A stretch of 64,000 nt of DNA, from positions 1,655,764 to 1,719,763 of the forward strand of contig NZ_AP018223.1 in NCBI RefSeq assembly GCF_002368035.1, read 5' to 3'. Of this stretch, positions 16,062-24,598 are shown in pieces. The notes beneath the pieces were generated by a model. That model saw only the letters and a list, made by a program, of their open reading frames with translations, was not told the DNA's origin and searched no databases. The translations under genes were made by a program, and so were the position numbers. The stretch is from Nostoc linckia NIES-25 (GTDB lineage: Bacteria; Cyanobacteriota; Cyanobacteriia; Cyanobacteriales; Nostocaceae). The first letter of the stretch is position 1; each line of letters starts with the position of its first letter.

Positions 16062-17351
16062 ATGATTGAACTGCTGCAACAAGTACGAGTAATTGACCCG
16101 GTTTCCGAAACTGATGAAATATTTGATGTCCTGATTGCTGATGGTTATATCCAAGCAGTAGCTTCGCGTATTTCTGATATCAGTTCCGATACTCAAATCA
16201 GAGATTGTCGGGGATTGGTTCTTGGTTCTGGGTTAGTGGATTTATACAGCCACTCCGGCGAACCGGGATTTGAAGAACGGGAAACTCTTGTGTCTCTTTT
16301 GCAAGCTGCTGCTGCTGGTGGCTTTACTAGAGTTAGTCTATTACCGGATACATCCCCAGCTATCGATAATCCTGCGCTTGTGGCGCAATTGTACAAGAGA
16401 AGGGCAGAGGAGAGTTTGCATTCTTATTCTCCCCTGCTCTCCCGCTCCCCTGCTCCCCTGCTTCATATCTGGGGTGCGATTACCCTAGATGTTGCTGGGA
16501 AGCAAATGACGGAGTTGGCGGATTTAGCTTCGGCTGGGGTTGTTGGTTTTACTGATGGTAAGCCTTTGGAGAATTTAGCGCTGGTGCAGCGGGTGTTAGA
16601 GTATCTCCAGCCGTTGGAGAAACCTGTTGCGTTTTGGCCTTGCGATCGCCAATTAGCTGCAAATGGTGTAATAAGAGAAGGTGCCCAAGCACTGCGCTTA
16701 GGTTTACCGCCAGTACCAGCCAGCGCCGAAACAAGTGCGATCGCTGCTTTGATAGAATTAGTTGCAGCCATCGGCACCCCAGTACATATCATGCGCGTCT
16801 CCACAGCCCGTAGCGTGGAATTAATCGCAACAGCCAAAGCTGCTGGTTTACCCATCACCGCCAGCACTACTTGGATGCATTTATTACTTGACACTAAAGC
16901 AATTAAGAGTTACAATTCTAGCCTGCATTTAGACCCGCCTTTAGGTAATGCCAGTGATGTAGCGGCGTTGCGGGCGGGGGTGAGAGGAGGGGTTATAGAT
17001 GCGATCGCCATCGACCATGCACCCTACACCTACGAAGAAAAAGTCCAGGCTTTTGCCGAAGCGCCAGCTGGAGCGATCGGTTTCGAGTTAGCATTGCCTT
17101 TGCTGTGGCAATATCTTGTGGAAACTGGGGAATTTACAGCTTTAGAATTATGGCGGGCATTAAGTAGTAATCCAGCAAAGTGTTTGGGGCAGAAAATAAA
17201 TGCAATTAGGCCTCATCAATCAGCAGAATTGACTTTATTTGACCCGCAGCAAACGTGGAAAGTTGAACGGAAAAATCTCCATACACTTTCACAAAATACA
17301 CCTTGGTTAGGACAACAATTACAGGGTCGGGTTGTGCAAACTTGGTATTAG
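16062..17351 (+). CDS. Dihydroorotase homologue lacking metal ligands (pseudo-DHOase)
   Basis: 429 residues with the fold landmarks of class I dihydroorotase: GSGLVDLYSHSGEPGFEERE, LLPDTSPAIDNP, AGVVGFTDGKPLEN, VHIMRVSTARSVELI, AIDHAPYTYEEK and a C-terminal ELTLFDPQQTW. The catalytic parts are altered: the metal motif DxHxH reads D60-L-Y-S-H64, the substrate Arg of LREPG is SGEPG, the HAED-type His is replaced near residue 190 (FWPCD), and HxxHVST reads H242-I-M-R-VST. Only D318 of DHAP is kept. It probably does not hydrolyse dihydroorotate alone; inactive paralogues that pair with aspartate transcarbamoylase are known. Residues about 111-137 derive from an inserted repeat tract (Ser/Pro/Leu-rich). 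Confidence 0.88.
   Translation: MIELLQQVRVIDPVSETDEIFDVLIADGYIQAVASRISDISSDTQIRDCRGLVLGSGLVDLYSHSGEPGFEERETLVSLLQAAAAGGFTRVSLLPDTSPAIDNPALVAQLYKRRAEESLHSYSPLLSRSPAPLLHIWGAITLDVAGKQMTELADLASAGVVGFTDGKPLENLALVQRVLEYLQPLEKPVAFWPCDRQLAANGVIREGAQALRLGLPPVPASAETSAIAALIELVAAIGTPVHIMRVSTARSVELIATAKAAGLPITASTTWMHLLLDTKAIKSYNSSLHLDPPLGNASDVAALRAGVRGGVIDAIAIDHAPYTYEEKVQAFAEAPAGAIGFELALPLLWQYLVETGEFTALELWRALSSNPAKCLGQKINAIRPHQSAELTLFDPQQTWKVERKNLHTLSQNTPWLGQQLQGRVVQTWY
16393..16470 (+). repeat. In-frame repeat tract inside the dihydroorotase homologue
   Basis: 'agaagggcagaggagagttt' followed by 'ctcccctgctctcccgctcc' encodes a Ser/Pro/Leu-rich insertion between DNPALVAQL and LHIWGAIT. Matches the style of intergenic 'cctgctcccctgctcc' tracts nearby. 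Confidence 0.7.
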
Positions 17352-17439
17352 TTGCGTTCAATCCGGTTAATACAAATTCTCTAGGTAATTTGTCAATATC
17401 AGTAGACCGAAAAGTTTTGCGATCTATGCTTATGCTACT

Positions 17440-17581
17440 GTCTATGTTAGCGATCGCGTCTCCATAATTTAGCGAAAATTTCCACCAACGTAGCACCATT
17501 GAAAATCTCGCTGAAGATTTTGTGGTTAGTTTGCGATCGCTAATTGCTCGTTGTTTATCTGCGGATGTATCTGAAAATTAG
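17440..17581 (+). pseudogene. C-terminal scrap of a nonribosomal peptide synthetase condensation domain
   Basis: From 17475 the plus strand reads SENFHQRSTIENLAEDFV then VSLRSLIARCLSADVSEN and a stop. The pattern 'YSxxLHxRxTIExLAxxFxxxLxxLIxHC' is the end of condensation domains in cyanobacterial peptide synthetases. There is a stop codon (taa) immediately before it and no upstream domain, so it is a relic. Confidence 0.65.
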
Positions 17582-17660
17582 ATTATTCAAAGCCGCGATC
17601 GACAAATTAATAATTCCCAGCCTGCGCTCCTACATTTATTAGAACTTCCAAAGGCTATCT

Positions 17661-17884
17661 CTAAGAGGATGTCTGAGAAGTATTAAATATTTAGTTCGAT
17701 CCCCCTTTTTAAGGCTGCGGTGTATACACAAGTCTTCTAGAGTTGCGCCACAGCCTTTTGATCCCCCCAACCCCCCTTAAAAAGGGGGGCAAAAACCTCT
17801 CAAAGTCCCCCTTTTTAAGGGGGATTTAGGGGGATCTACAAGTATTGAATACAACACCAAAAGTTTTCAGACATCCTCTAAGTT
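17661..17884. repeat. Inverted-repeat element with 'ccccttaaaaagggg' core
   Basis: Terminal inverted repeats 'ctaagaggatgtctgagaa' (from 17661) and 'ttttcagacatcctctaag' (to 17884) enclose two 'cccccttttta aggggg' palindromic tracts. About 224 bp, no coding capacity: a miniature inverted-repeat element or structured repeat. Confidence 0.8.
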
Positions 17885-17949
17885 AGTGCCTGACGATACC
17901 GAATTGGTATATTCTCTTGCCAAAATGCAGAAGTATTATGTTGCATCAT

Positions 17950-18066
17950 TACTCAATGCTTGTCGGGTTTTGGGGAAAAAGGGAAAGAAAAAACCTTTAA
18001 CCTTTACCCTTTAACCTTTTCCCCAAATCCAATTCCGAGTTAAAAATCCTTAACGAGTAGTATTGC
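17950..18066. repeat. Repeat element with 'aatacttgtcggttaa'-type ends, copy 1
   Basis: 'caatgcttgtcgggtt' at the left and 'ccttaacgagtagtattg' at the right, with 'ccgagttaaaaatcc' inside and a C/T-rich tract between. It is the reverse-orientation relative of the element at 25086-25210. Confidence 0.65.
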
Positions 18067-18239
18067 ATCATTACTAGAATGATCATCAAAAAATGAGGGT
18101 TTATCACGAACAGGAATCATACGATATATATGATGACAATCTTTCCTTAGATGCCTTGAAGCAGGCTTTCAAACTTCTGGTAGAAAACACCCAATTTTTA
18201 AACCGGTTGACCAAGATTTACAACACCGAGACTGACAAA

Positions 18240-20402
18240 ATGAAAACCCTAATCATTGATAACTATGACTCTTATACCTTTAATCTTTACCAATTAATTG
18301 CAGAAGTCAATGGAGAGTATCCCACTGTAATTTATAACGATCGATTTGCATGGGATGAAGTGAAACAGTGGGAATTTGATAACATTGTGATTTCACCAGG
18401 GCCTGGCCGTCCTGAGAACTCAAAAGATTTTGGAATTTGTCGTCCAGCTATTCAAAATGCCCAAGTACCGCTTCTAGGTGTTTGTCTTGGACATCAGGGG
18501 CTTGGTCATGGATATGGAGGAAAAGTTATTCATGCGCCTGAAGTTTGGCATGGTCGCGAGAGTAAAATTTATCATAATGGGAGTGATTTGTTTGCGGGAA
18601 TTCCTTCTCCTTTCTCTGTTGTACGCTACCATTCCTTGCTAGTTGCAGATGACCTACCAGACTGTTTAGAAAAAGTAGCGTGGACAGATGACAACCTGAT
18701 CATGGGAATGCGCCATCGTTCTTTACCGCTATGGGGCGTGCAGTTTCATCCAGAGTCAATCTGTACTGAATATGGACACACCTTACTTGAGAATTTTAAA
18801 GAGATTACCCTCAAATTTGCCCAAGAGGGCGACAAAACTCCCAGAAAACAGTATTGGACAGGAGATAGCACTGCTCCAATACCTTCAAGTTCTTCTGGTG
18901 AAAAACAGCAGCAGAAATTTGAACTTTGTACGCGCAAGCTGAATCTGAGTCCTGATACTGAGCAGATGTTTGTGCATTTGTTTGGTAAATCACCAAATGC
19001 ATTCTGGCTAGACAGCAGTCGTGTTGAACTTGGTCTTTCTCGTTTCTCGTTTATGGGAGATAGCAGTGGCGACAACACGCTGCTGATTCGTTATCAGACC
19101 CTAACGCAGGAACTCACTGTTACAAAGTCCAATACCATCAGCCTTAGGAAGGAGGGAATTTTTGAGTATCTCAAGCGGGAAATTGAACGGCGACACTGCT
19201 CATCTGACGAGCTACCTTTCGATTTTAACTGTGGGTTTGTGGGTTACTTTGGATATGAATTAAAGGCAGAGTGCGGATCTCAATTAAACTATCCTTCTGC
19301 TTTACCTGATGCCATGTTTCTGTTAGCCGATCGCATGATTGCAATTGACCACCAAGAGCAAACTCTGTATCTGCTTTGCCTAATTCAGCAGGGACAAACA
19401 ACTCCAGCACAAGCTTGGTTTGAATGGATCGAACAACAGATTGAGAACCTTCCTTCTCTGTCGCCGATTGTCACCGAAAAGAAAGAGACACCTGTAATCT
19501 TTCGATTAAGTCGGTCGGAAAAAACTTATCTGAATGATATTGAAAAATCTTTGCAGGAAATTCGCGAAGGAGAAACTTATCAAGTTTGTTTAACAAACCA
19601 GATTCATACAGATACCACACCCGATCCACTGGAATTTTATCGTACATTACGCCACATAAATCCTGCGCCATACTCTGCATTTTTGCGCTTTGGTGATGTG
19701 GCGATCGCTTGTTCATCTCCAGAGCGATTTCTACGCATCGATCGCCAAGGTTGGGTAGAAACAAAGCCTATCAAAGGAACACTCCCACGAGGAAAAACAC
19801 CCGAAGAAGATTTTATTCTGCGCGAACGATTACGCAACAGCGAAAAAGACCGGGCGGAGAATCTGATGATTGTGGATTTGCTTCGCAACGATCTCGGACG
19901 AGTATGTGCAGTCGGTACTGTCCATGTTCCTAAATTGATGGATGTAGAAACCTATGCGACGGTGCATCAACTGGTGACGACGATTCGCGGTCAATTACGC
20001 GCTGGGATGAGTGCTACAGACTGTATTCGTAATGCTTTCCCCGGTGGCTCTATGACAGGCGCTCCCAAGCTCAGAACTCTTGAGATTATCGATCGATTAG
20101 AGCAGGAAGCACGGGGAGTTTATTCAGGAGCGATCGGCTTTTTGGGATTGAATGGTTCAGCTGATTTGAATATTGTCATTCGTACTGCTGTGCTGACTCC
20201 ACAACAAACTTCGATTGGTGTTGGCGGTGGTATTGTGGCGCTTTCCGATCCCCAGATGGAGTTTGCAGAAACAATGCTGAAAGCAAAAGCCTTGATTCAT
20301 GCTATGGCGATCGCAACACATGGAGCCTTCGATCCTAACCAATATTACATCCAGGGAATAGGAACAGAAGTTTCTCATCACCATCAAAAAGTGCGGGCAT
20401 AG
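18240..20402 (+). CDS. pabB: Aminodeoxychorismate synthase, fused glutaminase and synthase (PabA-PabB)
   Basis: Makes 4-amino-4-deoxychorismate from chorismate and glutamine for folate. The N-terminal class I glutamine amidotransferase has LIIDNYDSYTFNLYQL, oxyanion GPGRPE, nucleophile C82 in GVCLGHQGLG and GVQFHPES. The C-terminal chorismate-binding part has ERFLRI, then the PIKGT motif with the Lys that separates PabB from anthranilate synthase (PIAGT), FPGGSMTGAPK and IGVGGGIV. Total 720 residues. An in-frame ATG at 18093 would add 49 residues (MRVYHEQESYDIYDD...); no Shine-Dalgarno supports either, so the start is chosen by where the amidotransferase begins. Confidence 0.9.
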   Translation: MKTLIIDNYDSYTFNLYQLIAEVNGEYPTVIYNDRFAWDEVKQWEFDNIVISPGPGRPENSKDFGICRPAIQNAQVPLLGVCLGHQGLGHGYGGKVIHAPEVWHGRESKIYHNGSDLFAGIPSPFSVVRYHSLLVADDLPDCLEKVAWTDDNLIMGMRHRSLPLWGVQFHPESICTEYGHTLLENFKEITLKFAQEGDKTPRKQYWTGDSTAPIPSSSSGEKQQQKFELCTRKLNLSPDTEQMFVHLFGKSPNAFWLDSSRVELGLSRFSFMGDSSGDNTLLIRYQTLTQELTVTKSNTISLRKEGIFEYLKREIERRHCSSDELPFDFNCGFVGYFGYELKAECGSQLNYPSALPDAMFLLADRMIAIDHQEQTLYLLCLIQQGQTTPAQAWFEWIEQQIENLPSLSPIVTEKKETPVIFRLSRSEKTYLNDIEKSLQEIREGETYQVCLTNQIHTDTTPDPLEFYRTLRHINPAPYSAFLRFGDVAIACSSPERFLRIDRQGWVETKPIKGTLPRGKTPEEDFILRERLRNSEKDRAENLMIVDLLRNDLGRVCAVGTVHVPKLMDVETYATVHQLVTTIRGQLRAGMSATDCIRNAFPGGSMTGAPKLRTLEIIDRLEQEARGVYSGAIGFLGLNGSADLNIVIRTAVLTPQQTSIGVGGGIVALSDPQMEFAETMLKAKALIHAMAIATHGAFDPNQYYIQGIGTEVSHHHQKVRA

Positions 20403-20605
20403 GTGCAGAAATATAATTTTAGAGTAAGTCTCAAAAGTAAGAAAGCCCACGTAACGGTATCCTGTCAGTAGAAAAAATACTTAAGTATGACAGCGTTACG
20501 AGAGCTATGAATCCATCGTACCCAAGTAAACAGATATACCTAATAGCAATCCTGAATCATTCATCATAAAACACGTAAACTAAAATTCAGCTTTTTTACT
20601 AAATC

Positions 20606-20723
20606 AGGACTTACGCAATATGTGACTGAAAACCTTATTCAAGCGTAGCGGTAATTCATGTAGACGCGGAGCGGCTTCCCGCAGGGTATTACCGCTACTT
20701 TCGTTATCTTTTGCGTAAGTCCT
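20606..20723. repeat. 92-bp-type palindromic element, copy 1, with nested insertion
   Basis: Ends 'aggacttacgcaatatgtga' and 'atcttttgcgtaagtcct' are inverted; the central palindrome 'agcggtaattcatgaattaccgct' seen in the other copies is interrupted after 'ttcatg' by a G/C-rich 'gacgcggagcggcttcccgc' block of about 27 bases. Confidence 0.9.
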
Positions 20724-20784
20724 GTAAATGATAGATTTTAAAATAGGCAAAATTCCTATGAAGGTGTTTGTTTAGGCTATAAGC

Positions 20785-20818
20785 AAAACCCAACATTATA
20801 TAAGTTAACGTTGGGTTT
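20785..20818 (-). terminator. Hairpin terminator of ycf66
   Basis: 'aaacccaac' and 'gttgggttt' form a nine-base-pair stem around an AT-rich loop just beyond the ycf66 stop; on the minus strand it is followed by 'ttttgctt'. Confidence 0.7.
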
Positions 20819-20832
20819 CACTAAATTTAAAT

Positions 20833-21576
20833 TTAACTAGCCTGATTATTTGGCGGTATTGCATCCGGTGGTGTTTCCGCTGGCGGAGCCAAAGATGCAT
20901 CTGGAGCAATTTCCTCCACAGGAATCTTTTCTTTGTTCTCAGTTTCGGGATCTGGTTGCGCTGCTTCCACCAATTCCCAGGAAGGAGGATTTGGTGGAAT
21001 CGCCTCTAGTACACTCTCAGTTTTTGCTTCGGTGTCAGTACTACTGACCGTTTCCTCTGTTGGTTGTTTTGGTATGGCAGTAGTATTGTCGATAATCTCA
21101 ACAGCAGGTTTCTCAGCCAATACAGAAGTAATGTCTTCAGGTTTGGGCGTTGTGGGTGTCTTAGAACTCACAGTTTGTTGCACCTTGCCTTTCACGCCAC
21201 TCAAGGTGCTACCAATATCCTGTTGCAACTGAGCTAGCCGTTCCTGAAGAGACAATTTATTCACCTGTTCCTGAATGCCAGTTTTCACCGTCTCAGGACT
21301 AGGTACTTGGGTTTGTTGTGCCTGTGGTGTTAGTTGGCGACGTAACGAAAGAGTTTGCCAGCCAAACCAGACCAAAAGAGCGACGCTAGCCACATGACCA
21401 AGCAGCAACCCCCCAGTAATGCGTGGTGCAAACACCCATAAAACCAAGGCGTAGAACAACCCGACACCGCTCCAAATAAAATCATTCTTGCGGTGGATTT
21501 CTGGGAAAAAGAACGCTGCTATGTAAATGGCTAAACTACCAAGACCGACCACCAAAGCTAGGACATATGCCAGCAT
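20833..21576 (-). CDS. ycf66: Ycf66 family protein
   Basis: 247 residues. The first about 80 form the conserved Ycf66 membrane part: MLAYVLALVVGLGSLAIYIA, FFFPEIHRKNDFIWSGVGLF, ALVLWVFAPRITGGLLLGH, VASVALLVWFGWQTLSLRRQ, i.e. three to four membrane helices. The rest is a low-complexity Pro/Glu/Thr-rich tail with a helical stretch LQERLAQLQQDIGSTLSG. The family is found in cyanobacteria and plastids and has no settled function. It stands alone, divergent from gnd across a repeat tract. Confidence 0.94.
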   Translation of the reverse strand: MLAYVLALVVGLGSLAIYIAAFFFPEIHRKNDFIWSGVGLFYALVLWVFAPRITGGLLLGHVASVALLVWFGWQTLSLRRQLTPQAQQTQVPSPETVKTGIQEQVNKLSLQERLAQLQQDIGSTLSGVKGKVQQTVSSKTPTTPKPEDITSVLAEKPAVEIIDNTTAIPKQPTEETVSSTDTEAKTESVLEAIPPNPPSWELVEAAQPDPETENKEKIPVEEIAPDASLAPPAETPPDAIPPNNQAS

Positions 21577-21589
21577 TATTTGGTTACTC

Positions 21590-21790
21590 CTTTGACTAGG
21601 GATTGGGGATTGGGGATTAGGGATTGGGGATTGGGCAAACAGGGCATGGGGAAAGGGAAAGGGGTATGGTTCGACAAGCTCACCAACCGGGGAAAAAGGG
21701 AAAGATTAAATTTATTCCTTTTCCCTTTAACCTTTAACCTTTTCCCTTGCCTCCCCTACCCCATCTTCCTATTCCCCACTCCCCGATCTA
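21590..21790. repeat. 'ggggattggggatt' and purine/pyrimidine repeat tract
   Basis: 'ggggattggggattagggat' is followed by 'gggaaaaagggaaagattaaat' and its complement-like 'ccttttccctttaaccttt'. Same tract family as at 34375-34550, 49512-49680, 54399-54615 and 60257-60467. Confidence 0.85.
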
Positions 21791-21961
21791 AATGAATACA
21801 AGTCAATTGTTGATTTAGATACAACTTAAAATTAATTATCTGTGTTAGTTGTGGATTTTTGTCATTGAGATCAACTCTTAAGGTCTTCTTTAGGAGATCG
21901 GCGAAAATCTCGGACTACCCTAAAAGATGAAAGGATCTGCAAGAGTTAGCCAAACAAATTT

Positions 21962-23395
21962 ATGACACTACAAAGCTTTGGTGTGATTGGATTAGCCGTT
22001 ATGGGTGAGAATATCGCTCTAAACGTCGAGCGTAATGGCTTCCCAATTGCAGTTTACAACCGCTCCAGAGAAAAAACGGATGCATTTATGGCGCAGCGTG
22101 CGCCAGGACGGAACGTCAAAGCCGCTTTTACCCTAGAAGAATTTGTCGCCTCATTGGAACGTCCCCGCAAAATCCTTGTCATGGTGCAAGCTGGTAAGCC
22201 AGTGGATGCGGTGATTGCTCAACTCAGACCTTTGCTAGATGAAGGCGATATCGTTATCGACGGTGGTAACTCTTGGTTTGAAGACACAGAAAGACGCACT
22301 CAAGAATTAGAACCTGCTGGACTGCGGTATCTTGGTATGGGTGTCAGTGGCGGTGAAGAAGGGGCGCTAAACGGCCCTTCACTAATGCCCGGTGGTACAA
22401 CCAGTTCTTATGAGTATCTATCACCAATTTTCAACAAAATTGCTGCCCAAGTCGATGATGGCCCTTGTGTAACCTACATTGGTCCTGGTGGTTCCGGCCA
22501 CTATGTCAAAATGGTACACAATGGCATTGAGTATGGCGATATGCAGCTAATTGCTGAGGCTTACGACTTGCTCAAAAATGTCGGTGGGCTAGACCATAAC
22601 CAGCTACATGAGGTGTTTGCTGAATGGAACACCACCGATGAACTCGATTCATTTTTGATTGAGATTACGAAGAATATCTTTCCATATATTGACCCAGAAA
22701 CAAATCTACCCCTAGTGGACTTGATTGTTGACGCAGCAGGTCAAAAGGGAACAGGACGCTGGACTGTACAAACTGCCTTGGAATTAGGAGTTTCGATTCC
22801 CACAATCACAGCTGCTGTGAATGCTCGGATTATATCTTCGATTAAAGAAGAACGGGTAGCAGCATCTAAAGTCCTCACAGGCCCCAGTGGCAAGTATGAT
22901 GGGCAAACCAAGGACTTTATTAATAAAGTACGCGATGCTCTCTATTGCTCAAAAATCTGTTCTTATGCTCAAGGGATGGCATTGCTATCTACAGCTTCAA
23001 AAACATATAACTGGAATTTGAATCTGGGCGAAATGGCGCGGATTTGGAAAGGTGGTTGTATTATTCGCGCTCGCTTTTTGAATAAGATTAAGAAGGCTTT
23101 TAGCGAAAATCCAGCTTTGCCTAACTTGCTGTTAGCTCCCGAATTTAAGCAGACAATTCTCGACAGACAGACTGCTTGGCGGGAAGTGATAGCCACAGCT
23201 GCAAGACTGGGAATTCCAGTACCTGCATTTAGCGCATCTTTGGATTATTTTGACAGCTATCGCCGCGATCGCCTACCCCAAAACCTGACTCAAGCACAAC
23301 GCGACTACTTCGGCGCACACACTTACCAACGTCTTGATAAGCCAGGAACCTTCCATACTGAATGGGTACCAATCGCTGAAGCTGATAAAAAATAA
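21962..23395 (+). CDS. gnd: 6-phosphogluconate dehydrogenase, decarboxylating
   Basis: Oxidative pentose phosphate pathway enzyme giving ribulose 5-phosphate, CO2 and NADPH, important for dark and heterocyst metabolism. 477 residues, standard length: N-terminal Rossmann GVIGLAVMGENIALNVERNG with NADP-selective NRS (YNRSREK), DGGNSWFEDTERR, GMGVSGGEEGALNGPSLMPG, catalytic Lys region GSGHYVKMVHNGIEYGDMQL and C-terminal YFGAHTYQRLDKPGTFHTEW. A strong terminator follows. No zwf or opcA neighbour in the window. Confidence 0.97.
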   Translation: MTLQSFGVIGLAVMGENIALNVERNGFPIAVYNRSREKTDAFMAQRAPGRNVKAAFTLEEFVASLERPRKILVMVQAGKPVDAVIAQLRPLLDEGDIVIDGGNSWFEDTERRTQELEPAGLRYLGMGVSGGEEGALNGPSLMPGGTTSSYEYLSPIFNKIAAQVDDGPCVTYIGPGGSGHYVKMVHNGIEYGDMQLIAEAYDLLKNVGGLDHNQLHEVFAEWNTTDELDSFLIEITKNIFPYIDPETNLPLVDLIVDAAGQKGTGRWTVQTALELGVSIPTITAAVNARIISSIKEERVAASKVLTGPSGKYDGQTKDFINKVRDALYCSKICSYAQGMALLSTASKTYNWNLNLGEMARIWKGGCIIRARFLNKIKKAFSENPALPNLLLAPEFKQTILDRQTAWREVIATAARLGIPVPAFSASLDYFDSYRRDRLPQNLTQAQRDYFGAHTYQRLDKPGTFHTEWVPIAEADKK

Positions 23396-23458
23396 ACTTT
23401 CACACTTACACCTCAACAGATTGTGAAAGTTGAAAGAGTTTTCAACTGCAATTTTTAT

Positions 23459-23490
23459 AGTGACTCTGAATTTCAGAGTCACTTTTTTTT
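23459..23490 (+). terminator. Rho-independent terminator of gnd
   Basis: 'agtgactctga' and 'tcagagtcact' form a perfect 11-bp stem with a three-base loop, followed by eight T residues. Confidence 0.92.
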
Positions 23491-23499
23491 CAATTGACG

Positions 23500-23700
23500 A
23501 AGAAAGGCTCCAGGGCAGATGGCAGAAGGGAAGAAAAATGCTTGTTGGGTTCAAGCCCTGACGCCACTTGCTGTAGCCTGTGAAACCCCTCCACCGCAGT
23601 GGCTCCCCCTTGTGGGCGATTAACATTTTTTGGGGGAAGGTTCAAGCCCCACCCGCAAGTGGAGTGGCTTTCTCCTCCTTCTGCCTTCTGCCTTCAATTG
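23500..23700. repeat. Repeat-rich spacer
   Basis: Contains 'ggcagaaggg' near the left and 'ccttctgccttctgcc' near the right, plus two similar halves 'gttcaagccctgacgccact' and 'gttcaagccccacccgcaag'. No gene seen. Confidence 0.5.
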
Positions 23701-23844
23701 ACTCAAAACCCTTTAATAGAATATGATTATAGATTGTCTGTCTAATTCCGCTCGGAACAGGTGGACACATAGCAAAGGCTGGCAAAAGCATCTGCAAACA
23801 AGATCGAAACCAGCTACCTGTACGGCAACTTCAAGGACAATTTC

Positions 23845-24249
23845 ATGACCTACGCAATTATTGAAACTGGCGGCAAACAAATAAGAGTAGAGCCAGGCCG
23901 GTTTTACGACATCGAGCTGCTGACAGCCCAAGCAGATGAAAAAGTTACAATAGATTCAGTATTATTGGTGCACAACGATGGCGAAGTCACCATTGGACAG
24001 CCGCGGGTGTCAGGTGCAACTGTAGAAGGGACTGTACTACGAAATTTCAGAGATCGTAAAGTCCTGGTATACAAAATGAAGCCGAAAAAGAAAACCCGCA
24101 AAAAGCGCGGACATCGCCAAGAAGTTACCAGGCTTTTCATTGACTCCATCACTCTTAACGGTACTGTGTTTGGTGCCGAAGCAGCAGCAAATGAAAGCCC
24201 TGTTGTAGATGAGGCTCCTGCACAAGAAGCTGAAACCGTTGCAGAATAA
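23845..24249 (+). CDS. rplU: 50S ribosomal protein L21
   Basis: 134 residues. Opens MTYAIIETGGKQIRVEPGRF, contains TVLRNFRDRKVLVYKMKPKK and the basic KKKTRKKRGHRQ signature. About 20 residues of Ala/Glu-rich tail exceed the usual bacterial length. AAGGA precedes the ATG. First gene of the conserved rplU-rpmA pair (36 bp gap to rpmA). Confidence 0.98.
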   Translation: MTYAIIETGGKQIRVEPGRFYDIELLTAQADEKVTIDSVLLVHNDGEVTIGQPRVSGATVEGTVLRNFRDRKVLVYKMKPKKKTRKKRGHRQEVTRLFIDSITLNGTVFGAEAAANESPVVDEAPAQEAETVAE

Positions 24250-24285
24250 TAAAGAAAACAAAAGTAGATAGCACAAAAGGAAATT

Positions 24286-24567
24286 ATGGCTCATAAGAAA
24301 GGAACAGGTAGTACGCGCAACGGTCGTGACTCTAATGCCCAACGTCTAGGCGTGAAGCGCTATGGCGGTCAAACTGTACGTGCAGGAAATATTCTCGTGC
24401 GTCAGCGCGGCACCAAATTTCACCCTGGTAACAACGTCGGTATTGGTAGCGATGACACTTTGTTTGCCTTAATCGATGGCGTAGTAACCTTTGAAAGAAA
24501 GGGCAAAACCCGTAAAAAAGTTAGTGTTTACTCACCTGCAACTGCCACTGAAGAAGTAGCAAGTTAG
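24286..24567 (+). CDS. rpmA: 50S ribosomal protein L27
   Basis: 93 residues starting MAHKKGTGSTRNGRDSNAQR, with GVKRYGGQTVRAGNILVRQR and FHPGNNVGIGSDDTLFAL. The N terminus begins directly with the mature-type sequence, so no processing extension. Second gene of the rplU-rpmA operon; AAGGA in front, hairpin behind. Confidence 0.98.
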   Translation: MAHKKGTGSTRNGRDSNAQRLGVKRYGGQTVRAGNILVRQRGTKFHPGNNVGIGSDDTLFALIDGVVTFERKGKTRKKVSVYSPATATEEVAS

Positions 24568-24574
24568 AGTAATG

Positions 24575-24598
24575 AGGGTGGGTAACAGTGCCCACCCT
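24575..24598 (+). terminator. Hairpin after rpmA
   Basis: 'agggtggg' and 'cccaccct' pair perfectly around 'taacagtg', seven bases after the stop. No long T run follows, so it may be a processing or pausing structure rather than a classical terminator. Confidence 0.65.

Noticed and set aside
16463..16894. 143-codon antisense frame within the dihydroorotase homologue
   Set aside because: Shadow of a conserved enzyme frame; no recognisable domain.
20606..20723. Riboswitch or tRNA-like structure
   Set aside because: The structure is a symmetric palindrome occurring four times in both orientations in unrelated contexts; fits a mobile element better.
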